This document shows positions 12,801-24,800 of a stretch of 38,402 nt of DNA, piece by piece. Source of the stretch: Phoronis australis (Eukaryota > Phoronida > Phoronidae); assembly GCA_002633005.1 (NCBI GenBank), contig NMRA01000111.1:612340-650741 (forward strand), written 5' to 3'. How positions within the stretch are numbered: position 1 is the stretch's first letter; each line of letters opens with the position of its first letter. A program made the position numbers and the translations under genes. The notes below the pieces were generated by a model, which worked only from the letters and a program-made list of their open reading frames with translations, did not search any database and was not told the origin of the DNA.

Positions 12801-15800
12801 CATATGTAATGGAAATTGTAATGTCATTCAATCATGTGCGCATGAACTTTCATGTTACTTATGGTGATTTCTCTGGATCTTTTTAGCATAATTGTGTTCC
12901 GAAAGGCAAATAAGATTGGATTTCGTATGAAGATCATCCCGAATAAGGCGATTGGTGATGTAAAGGTAAGCTTTTGTGTTGCCTTTTCTTTTTTTTTCCT
13001 CCATTATATTCTTTGTTGGCTATAGGAAGCATATTGACAGAGATTGTGTGACTTGGTATAATTATAGTTTACGAAAACAACCATGTGATTCACATGGGGG
13101 GATGCCTACCATTTCACTCATGTCAGAACACATCCAGAAGAGCTGTACAACAATAGCCACACAAGATTTCATAGTGACATTGCTGGATGTTAAGGTCTGT
13201 GTTTTATTAAAATATGGAATGGTTTGACCATTGTTGTTATCATTTTAACATAGGTTTTATTTTTTATGTGGATATGTATGGTGACATTTACAAATATTTG
13301 ATAGAATCCAAAACAGTTGACGGACAGTCGGTGAAAAATTGTATAAAATCTGGAATTATTTTAGTTACTTTCAGAGGTGCTGCGTTGATCAAATTTTACA
13401 CCATAATTTCAATGTTACTGTTGTCGTCAAGTGCAGTGTCAGACCATCTTAGAATGTCAAAAATGAATGGAACACAGTCTTCATAAAAGCATTGAAAACT
13501 TGAATCCAGAGACCAGTTGAGCTCAATTTTCCACTGGGCTCAAAAAAGGGAAAACTAGTTTGCACTGAACTTAGACGACTTTATTATCATAGATGTTCCA
13601 TACAGTGTTTCATGTTGTACCCCATGAATGAGTGAGTGCAGACAGTTACTGACCAATGCTAATAGCTTTTGGTGTGATGATAAACTGAATACTTGTTCAA
13701 GTCAATCACACTGTACATGCGCATGTCTACTCAAACAAAATGTCTGATGCAATGTCTGTTGTATGCTCCAGCCAGTGTTGTGAAGCCTTGACTTTTGACA
13801 AACTCCTGAGTTCTTTCCAGCAACTGCTACACTTGTTGACTCAATAACTAGCTGTATGTGATTCTGTAACTGCAGCTCAACTGTAACTTTTGCTGTATTA
13901 GTATCTTTTAATTGTGATCCTTACTAACCCGTGCTAGGGTATCTATAGTTTCTTAATGTTCTGGAACTTTTCACCAATTCAGGCATGTTCTAGAACTTTC
14001 CAGAATCAACCCAATCATTCTACTAACAAATGCTAGGCTCTAGAATGTTTCAGACCATGGTTCTGATATTAATCACTAGTAAGACAGCCAAATAAAACCT
14101 ATTTAGAACTAATATTATACCAGTGTCGGTCTACTCCTGACACAGTGAAAGCTATATGTTGAACAAACTGTTACATGGTTGCCCTTAAATGCCTGGTGGA
14201 TGAAGTTGAGGCTAAAAATTCATTTGGTTTTTTTAAAGCATTTACTGACTTCAGCGCTCCAATTTTTTGACGTCTTTCGAAAACGCAAAAATTATCATTG
14301 TTGAGCTTCATACAATGATACATGTGGTATTACAAGTTACAATGTTTAGAGCTGAAAATTACAATTCATAGTCACCGGCTTTCACCAAAGAATACTGGCA
14401 ATACAAAGACTTAGATGATAGTCCTTACCTTCCAAATGTTAATCTCTTGTTAGATCATCTCGTAGGTTGACAAGCCCGCACACACAATCTAGTAGTTATC
14501 CACTGATTTTATGCTTGCCATTGTATTGGCTGCCCAAGTGAATTCTTATAGCATTGGCAATCCTCTGTTTTTGTCAGCTCCTCTTGACTAAGGTGCGACT
14601 TACTCTTGGTGAAAGGAGGTATGTTTAACATAACTCGTCTTGGATACATTAAGTCATCACTAGTGAAACCCTTGCCTGCCATAATTTGGTCATTAGGTAA
14701 AAGGTCCAAAAAGCTAGATTTTTCAACACTATTAGTATATTTGTAACTACACTTATGCCCAAATACTTTGGATAACGTACATAGTACATGCAATTGTTAA
14801 AATGAGTACCATGATGGTATTGTGCAATTTGTACTGGCTACATGTTTCTTCCCTACTTCTGAGATCTGGTGGTCGCTGAAGGAACGTTTCTGCACAGTCA
14901 GTTACATAATATGTTAAACTGTGATATATTGATTACTAGTCGAGCCACATTTAATATTTAAATTTTTGATGTCTCCAGCAATATTTCCTTGGGCGAAATA
15001 TCAATTATTTATGTTGTTATGGTAAAATTCTCCAATTTTGGACAGTGAAAAATTAAGCAACTTTACTCAAGGCGAGAGCTTGTCACAAATTCTTAAAATA
15101 TGCAATACTGGACATGCCAAATTCAAGACTCACCGCACAGACAGCAAAATTAACCATGTCTGAAATTCTGTAATTAATATGGTACAATATAAGATTCACA
15201 TGTAACATGTTTCAAAATGCCTTTATACTTTCTAGCACATCACTGATCAGAAACATAGCAGAATTTGGACTACTGTTATTTTGTACCGCAATTACAAACC
15301 ATAATATTCATGTCAACAGGCAAAGCACCTTGGAGGAATGGAACAAATTGAATATAGCAGCCGTATACTGATCTGTGATCACTATCTTCCGACGAACTAT
15401 CAAAACTGTGGTTAAAAGCCACAAAACATCAATTCTTAAACAATCAATTTTAAAATACCAAACTTAGATGGAAAAACATACTTATTTTCATGTAAGATGT
15501 CCTGATTATTCCGTCAGTTATAGTATCCCCAATAATATCCCACTGGGATACTGGGCGATCCCGTTGTTTGCACGCAATTGTTCACCATACGATCGTGACT
15601 TAGAAATGCCTTTTGAATGTGTTTTTTTATTGCAAAAGACGGCAAATGTGAAAACTGTTACCCCATCAATTCCCAAGTAACGTACACGGCTTGTTTTTCA
15701 GCATAGTAGTTTTAATTACAAAGAAAGTCTCAAGCCCATGTTTCTGGAGATAAGTGCGTGCAAATTTATGAGTCATCTGTCCCTCACATTTTGCTGCCAA

Positions 15801-18800
15801 TGTGACGTATACTCTAGCGCTCTAAGTGTGGGAACTTGTGCGTGTACACCACTCCAGACTTGCACTTCAAAAGAGAATGGCGACAGTCCTAAATAAAAGA
15901 GTATACTGGCTTGGCTCTCTTGTGCACCCGGTTGTTTATATGACACCCCCACCACCCCTCCACAAATATTGGCCCGTGGGCCATTGTTCAGAAAAGGTTT
16001 TATATATTGGTCCTCTGTCCTTGTCAATGTTGCTAGCCCACTTTCCCATTAGTGGCTCATTGTTTCCAAAAGTATTCCTGAGTTTATATTTGGCTACTTG
16101 AAAACATGCAATAAGTACAATCTATACACCCCTGGGCTAACCTAGTGTCTCAGTTGTTTGAATAAAGCAGCTTAAAATATCTGTACAAATTGCTCTCTTT
16201 GATTAGATGACCAGTCTTTTACTTTTTACATTGAAGGCTTTGTTACAGTATCTCTTCATAAACTCAGGTGCGATAGTATTTTACTTGTTGGTAGTGTAGC
16301 CAACTTGTGTTTTGAATGTACACAAACTCATACTTATGTTGATACTGAAATTGAAAGGGTACCAAATGACATCTGCTTTTGTACAAATTGTACATTCCTC
16401 CGCATTCAAGCTCATCCTCCTGTATCTGAAAAAAACAGTTCATCCATAATCATCAGTACTGCTTACCAGGAGCTCTCTAGATTATTTGACACATTGGCTT
16501 TTTGTGGTGTACTACGGTATATGATAACAAATATTCCTACATCATGGCTATTGTTTTTAGCAGCTTTTGTCACCTTGGAGTGTTTTTCCTTTCCCAGCCT
16601 CTACAATTCTTTTTAGGAACACCTTATTACTCTCTGTGAATCACTTTTATATGCGTCATTTTCTCTTTAATAGCAATATGGCATTTCTGGCATGTGAAAA
16701 TAAGGCGTTTTTAGGTGCAGTTTGTACAGAATGGAAATACCTCTTGAATGACTCTTTATAGGCCTAAATGGTAATGAGAACCCCTGTGTGGTCCCTAATC
16801 AGGAAGTGGTTTAGTAACATTTTGAGTCATATTGAAAGTGGTTCATATTTCTTATCAGAGGTCGATTTCCTTAACAAGAAATCACAGATCAGTCCAGTTT
16901 GATTCATTGAGTATCAAGTAAACAGGAGTGGTTTGTTTACCAGTGAAAAGGTCAGCATGTACGTGGATTTTTTTACCACACTCTTCATGTTTAGCTTAAT
17001 GCTCTCCCAGTGAAATTTCTGCATTTTCACTTTTAAATGCCTGTGTTTAGCATAAGACTGGCCTCCTTCAACAGCACCTTGTCTTACTTGATTGGAAGTA
17101 AACCGTACTCTGGTTAGTACTGTTTTATTTGACTCTTGCACGCTAGTCTGACATACAAAATGTAGCTCTGTTGGCATTCACCTAATCATTTGTTTAGGTA
17201 AATGCCTACTCCCCACATTTCTCCCCTGTACCCTCCCTCTGGCCTGATTTTCGATTGCCCACCTAAATTGCCCTTGGCCTTAAACCCAGGTGAGTGGTAC
17301 GGCCATGCCTCACAAAGGTCTTTCAGAAGTTTTTTTTTCTATTCTAACTTGTACGGTAACACTACAGTTTCTTAGTTATCTTTGAATAGGACATCCTGCT
17401 TTTTTGAAATTCAAAACAATGAGATTGTTTTTGCACCTGGTAAATTATTGTAACTATGCACTCAGGAGCTTGAACTCAATTTGTGTGTTAGTTAATGTAC
17501 ATAGGTAGTTTCTGTTTTCTTTTGGTGGTTAAGATGTCTTATTAAATTTCTATTTAGACTTTAGGGTGCAGCTGTCCCTTACATTGTGTTCAATTTCCTG
17601 ATCACAACTCATTTGAAATCATGGCACAAATTTCCTGGAGCTACTAGCTGGTATCACTGCATAAACTGTTATGCCATGCAAATTAGTGGCCTGTTTTTGA
17701 TGATTTCAATGCAAAATTTTAACATTTTCGTAAAAATAAGAGCAAAATGATTATTTAGAGAACTGTAACAGTATTTTTGAAGTTTTATTTTTGTAACAAA
17801 CAAAATTTGTATTAAACCCGTTATTTTGCTTTCGAAGTTAAGTTTCTTCAAATTAAAGCTTATCTTGAACGACAACACCTGTAAACTTGGTTCTTACAGT
17901 ATGTTAAGAGCATCGCTTGATCTGAATCCACTGGTGCCATAAATTGCCAAATGTAACGTAATGTTAGGTGTATTGGCTTGCTTTTGTCTACGTCACCACA
18001 AGAATCGCCTATTAATTCAAACAGCTGCGAATAACACCCACACACAATGGTGTTCTGTTCAGACCCCTGTTCAATACAACTGTTATCGTCCTCTTGTTGT
18101 TTGTGCTGGGATCTCGCGGTGACGCAACATGGCACGAAAAGGCAGCTTCACATATCATTTGACGGGCTTACATTTGCACGAATGAACTCACGTTTTCTTA
18201 TTTTACTAAGGCTTTGCTAGGACTATCACAATGTGGTGAATCAGTAAACATTTATTTTATCAACATTGTCAACAAGAGTAAACAAGAAGACAGTTTTCTT
18301 AAGTATTTGAAATCCTTTCTATAGTACGGCTGTCATCAAACATCATGATGAAATTTTGAATATTTTGTCAATAAACTAAGCGTTTGAAAATGAAAAAAAA
18401 GACAATTTTGGCGATTATTTTGGTTCAAATTTGAGGAAACTTTACCGTTTCATTCTTTTTTTGCTAAATTTTACCAAAAAAAGACACGGCTATGTGACCC
18501 AATTAATGGCAAACATATCACGAGAATGACTTGGATCGGACATCAGTGCTGATATGGCAAACATCTCACCAAGCACTACCCAAACACTCGTCAGTTTTCT
18601 CTATGAGTGACTGTTTCTGAACAATCTGAGATTTTCTGATGATCGTTCGTTTATTGCCTGATCATTCCCACTTTCTTATTGACCCTCATTGTGCAAGCAT
18701 TTAAGTCCTTGAAGCACACGTTTTTAACTCTTATCAAACGGTTAGAAGACATTACAAGGAACCACGCGGTATTCATACCATAACCAATTCACAATCCGTA

Positions 18801-21800
18801 GTTGAAGAAAGTTTAAATAAACACGTNAAGAATATGCCGGAGTTGCGAATCTGTTGTCTATAATCTATGACCAAGCACTACCCAAACACTCGTCAGTTTT
18901 CTCTATGAGTGACTGTTTCTGAACAATCTGAGATTTTCTGATGATCGTTCGTTTATTGCCTGATCATTCCCACTTTCTTATTGACCCTCATTGTGCAAGC
19001 ATTTAAGTCCTTGAAGCACACGTTTTTAACTCTTATCAAACGGTTAGAAGACATTACAAGGAACCACGCGGTATTCATACCATAACCAATTCACAATCCG
19101 TAGTTGAAGAAAGTTTAAATAAACACGTAAATCACTATTCCAACTCGAAGATCACACCGCCATTTTGAACTATACCGGAAGTACACTTCATTCGGGAACC
19201 CAGGCTTAGTATACGCCATCTGTTAGACTGGAGCAGTGTCTGTTACCAGCCTGAAAACGGGGATAAAATAATGGACTGCAGATCTCAACTTTAATAAAAC
19301 CAAATAAGGACAATTTGTACTGAAAATTTTAACAAAATGTGGCAAAATAAATTTTGACAGAAATCATTTTGCCGGGCTCGGACTTGCAGCCGATGACCCG
19401 GTGCAGACCGATCCAGACCACTCGCACTGACAAAAGATGAAGGCATGCTGTCCCCGGCTGTTTTATCAGAATAAATTGATTCAAATCGTGAATGCCGTAT
19501 ACATGCAAAGATAGTGTCCGACACTTGTATAAAATTACGGACTAGTAACAGTCCTCTGCCAATGACTGAATAACAATCGGGACTGACTATGGCGCATGAG
19601 ACTAGGCTAAGCGTGCTTTACTGGGTTTAATTTACTCTGGTAGACAAACAGTATAGACAGAACAACGAACATGCAACATCAAATTAATGAATAAAATTGC
19701 TATACAGTTAGAATATCTTGACAGTTAAACTTGAGAAAATATGGAAAATAAACTTAGACGCAACTTAATTCGCTATGGCCGGGCGGTTGACGAATACCAT
19801 TTGGTGGTGAAATAACTTCAGGTACAAAAACCTGCCATGGTGCCAAAGTGGGGTAATTTAAGTATTAGTAAGTTTAAAGTAAAAAGAATAATTCCCAGAA
19901 ACATTCGTATACACTGCTAGCCGGGCGGAGCCAGACTGCCTGGCCTGCCGTGTGCCGGCGGACATCTGTGCTCCGCAGGGCAACATGAAAACATTAATTA
20001 GCTACCCGACCCTGAATGAGTGAAATTCCTGTGACAAAGAGATTAAAAAATACTGCGTCATGCTCCTAACACTGCAATATATTCCTGTCGCCGACATTCA
20101 GCATTGAGCTCAGTGATTAAAATTGACTACACTCTCCCCCCCCGCTCCGGTTTTTGCGGTGCGGAATTTTCATATTTAGACATGAACAGAGGTATATATT
20201 GTTAGTTTGTTTTTGTGAGTTTTGAAAATTTATTTTCCCTGATAATTGAAAATCAAAGTCTCTTTAGCAAGTGATTATCAGTTCCCGGCTAAAGGTCACG
20301 GCGCAGTGCTGTAGTGGGGCGTGGGCGCATGTATGCGCAGCCAACCACCTTTTTGCGCCCACCCACCATCAAAAAGGAGGCCTACATGTTTGTGAGTCAG
20401 ATTCTGGGAGTTCAATGCACCTTTAAAATTCAGTGCTCAAGGCGATACGATGGGCTTTGGGCACCTACTTACCTCTAATTTTNACTGGTGTTGGAGGAGG
20501 AATTGATGTCTTCGGCAATACTGTTGTTGGTGTTGCTTACTGTCGGTGATGTTGTGCTTATGCACCACCGTTGGTGTCATGGTAGATGCCATCTATGATG
20601 TCCTTATTTATGTTGATTATGCCAAGTGTATATTTCCATGAAAGTGTTTTCATCTTCATGCGCCCACATATTTATATGTGGACGCATGCCGTCATCTCGG
20701 TCCATCCGTTCGGCATCCGTCCGGTGTCCGGCGTCCGCTGCTCTATCTCTAAAACCGAGTGACGTATGTTCATGAAATTTTGCACGTGTTCCTTTTATGG
20801 ATGGGACGGCATGAGCAAACTTTTGGACGGATCCGACTACCGGTGTGCCCCCTAGTGGCAATTTTAGTTTTTTACGTTTACCTCTGCATCTTCAAAAGTC
20901 CTTAACATATTTTCACAAAATTTGGTATTTAGCAAGGCTTGGAATTTTCAGCGTAAAAGCAGATTTCCGCTTTTTTCTTTTATTCCCTCTGCGTATTTTC
21001 GTTATACTTCCGCGAAAAAAATCAGATTTGCCATAAAATTGTCGCGGCTAATTGGTTTCTCACCGTGGCGTTGCCGATGGCTCGAAAAGCGGAAACTGCT
21101 CTTTATGTTTCTGAGGAACGAAAAATGTAATTGTGGATTACTGGCAGGGGCTCGAATTTCCCGATGACTCGTAACCATATACAAAAAACATGCTTTCTTA
21201 GTAGTGAGTGACGTCAGAGGTATTCGAGGAACAGATAAATTCAAGCACCCGTGTCTGGGATAGTGTGGCTCATCAATGGTGTCTGCATTTGTTATAAAAT
21301 CGCGGCAACAAATAGTGCGATTCTGCGGTCAGAAATGCATGGAGCGTGGAGTAGATTGAATATTTCATGGAAAAGAGGATAAAAGAAACAGTCAATGTCT
21401 TCACAAACAACATAAGTCAAGGTTTGTGCTCTGTAAACTTTGAGAGGAACAATTACGGGGTGCGTGGGCGAGTCACCTCGGACTAAGTTGAAGTCGGAGG
21501 ACCGACTGTAAACAATGAAACACTAGAAATAACGCTTCCTGAAAGGAAATTCAACCGTAACCGGTTATTCATTGGATTGGAATCGTGGGATGTGAGTGAT
21601 GTATGAAATTCTTTGGTTTGATCCCACATGCCCGTTGCCGTTGCCTGCTAGTGCTATGCCCGACCGTCTGAGTGCGATTTTCTACATGCCGCTGAAACGG
21701 GATACAAAGTGCTATTGTCGTTTCTGCAAATGTGTTTTAAATTGCCTTTTATGTATTTCAATTTATTTTGACATTTTTTGTGTTCTGTTTTGTGACTCGA

Positions 21801-24800
21801 GTTTTGCAGTTTTGGAGAAGTGATCACGCGATAGATTCTAAAAGATCTGATAGGTCTAAGCCATTGTTTACAAATTCTGCCAGACTATTTTCAGTATCCT
21901 CGCTGATAGTTATTTCTTATGTCACATAGTTTCTTCTCCACCAGTGTGGCTTATGAACAATTAACTCATGTAATTACTGTTCAGCCAACTTAGGATTGTG
22001 ATTGATGCATTCTATAAAGTATGTGGTTTTTGACTTTCATTTTTCTATGCTAACATTTGGGGTATGAGCCACAGGTTTTCGTCTTGACTTTTTTCCATTT
22101 GTGTTGGAATTAAATTTTTTGTTTGAATTAAATGTGTATGTATTTCAGGCTTTCTAGATAATCTATGGATCGATTTTCATTTTTTTGTGTCATTTTGTAT
22201 CGTAGGCCTAATTATAAGAATTGAAAACAATTTATTAGCCTCCGTCAGTGCAGCAAATCAAGAATAAGCTCCTGCCTCTTAGACTGCAAATTTTTCATCA
22301 TTATCGTTATTATTTTAATTTTAAAAAATATTTTTGTTACATCTAATTGCCTTCATTTTTGTTGGTGAAATAGATGTCAGGTACTGCTTAAGATGAGTGC
22401 GTTTTGCCAACACAACACAGTAACTTTCGATCAGTTGAGGTATGGTTTAGATTGAAATGTGTATTTAGGGCCGTAAAAATTTCCTCTTTTATGTCATGGG
22501 TCATTCCAAGCCCCGATTTAGGCATCTATTAGTGAGACGACGGTATCTTCCCCTTTTTTGGATGGATTCAACGTAGTTTGCGCCACCTGGTGGCCATTTT
22601 TACTGTTTTCGTCTGTTTTTTAGCGTCCACCCCTCTATCAACCACACCGCTCGAAGCATGATTGAAATTGGCATGTATGTTCTTACTATGAAGAGAACGG
22701 GTGACGATGATTTTCCGACAAATTTGACTACTGTGGCGCCTCCTAGTGGCAGTTTTGTTTTTTGCGCTTAATGCTATATCTCCCAAACCGTTTGCAGGGT
22801 CTTTAATATATTTAGTAAGTGCATTTATATGATGATGACAACAGACAACAACAACTTTCGGACAGATCTGACTACTGGTGCGCCACCTAGTTTCAGTTTT
22901 ATTTTTTTACGTTTACCTCTGTATCGTCAAAGGTCCTCAATGTATTTTCATGAAATTTGGTGAACAGGCTTCTGTTAGTGAGGTGACACTATCTTTCCGT
23001 TTTCAGATGGATTCGACCTAGTTTGCACCACCTGGTGGCCATTTTTCTGTTTTTAGTCTGTTTTTTGGCGTCCACCTCTCTACCAACCAAACCGCTTTCA
23101 GGATAATTGTGAAAATTGGCCTGTGTGTTTTTACTATGAAATGGACGGGTGACGATGATTTTCTGTTGACTTTGACTACTGTGGCACCTGCTAGTGGCAG
23201 TTTCATTTTTTTGCGTCCATGGCTACGTCTCCTAAACCGTTATTACGATCTTTACTAAATTTAAGAAGTGTGTTTATATGATGTTGATAACGGACGATGA
23301 CGATTTTCGGATGGATCTGACTATTGGTGTGCCCCTGGTGGCAATTTTAGTTTTCCATTTACCTCTGTATCTTCAAAGGTACTCAACGGATTTTCATACA
23401 ATTTTGAATACGGGCATCTGTATCTCCTTAACTCACTGCAGGATCTTTATTAAATTTAATTTGTAAGTGTATTTATATGAAGCTTACAACAGACAATGAC
23501 GACTTTCAGGCAGATCCAATGAATAGTATGCCCCCTAGTGGTAATTTCATTTTATTCTGTTTTCCTTTGTTTCTCTGAAGTTCCTTGATGGCTTTTTATA
23601 AAAATTTGGTGTACAGCTTTCTATTTAAGAAGCAATGAAATGTTCTGTTTTCGGATGGATTGTACGTTTTTGCACCATCTGGTGGCCATTTTTATGACAC
23701 AAACAATCCTAAAAGCACACTATTTGCGATGCATTCGTGGGCACATTTCAACGCTCCGCGTTGCTCTCGTTGTTTGATGTACTGTAGTAGAATTTTGTCC
23801 TTTGTTTGGCCCTGAGAAAACAAAATGGTTATTTCCAGTGGTCATAGCTCAGTTACATGATGTTCTAAATTTTGAGGAAAAACCATTACTAAGTTAGGCA
23901 GATTAACACCACATTAACCGACAGAACAGCATTTCTGAGGAGGCATTTGGACCTAGTTGTACTGGCCATAGGCCATATCTTGCAGTTTTTACAATCACTC
24001 TGGAAATTTTTGCATAAAATTTTTGGAACTGAATCAGAATCTTGTGACACCATGAGCTTTGGGTAGTCTTTTGTCACTTAGAATGACTTGTAATATTTTT
24101 GGAACTGAATCAGAATCTTGTGACACCATGAGCTTTGGGTAGTCTTTTGTCACTTAGAATGACTTGTAATATTTTTGGAACTGAATCAGAATCTTGTGAC
24201 ACCATGAGCTACTAAAGTTCGTTTTTTAAACAATGTCCCTGGTCTTTATTTTGGACCAATGATATCTCTTGCTTTATACCTGTGTAAATATTCTGACAAC
24301 AGTCCTCTTGGTCATAGACTATAAAGTATGTTTATAAAATTTCATTTGAACCCACCCAGGCATACACTAAAAATGATTAAAAGGCCTAGAATAGCCAGTT
24401 AAAAAGATTTGCAATATAATTTAAGTCAACCAAAGTTGGGAATTGATTAAATAATGAATTGAAATTTTATGGGTTGCAATGAAAAATATAGGTGTCCATT
24501 TATTTATACATACAACATGTTTGCTTACCCTTTGTGGATGCTAATATGTTTAAACTTCACTTGTCTTGGAAACAGTAAGTCATCAATAGTGAAACCTTTC
24601 TCTGCCCTAGCTTCATAATTGGGTGAAAGGTCTAAAAACAGATTTTTTAACAACGTATTTGTAACTACACGTACCCCCATGGTTTGAGTAACATACATGG
24701 TATTCCCAACTGATGCAATTGTCACTGTGAGTACTATGGTGGCATTGTGCAATTTGTTCTGGCTATGTGTTTCATCCCTACTTCTGATATCTGATGGTCG

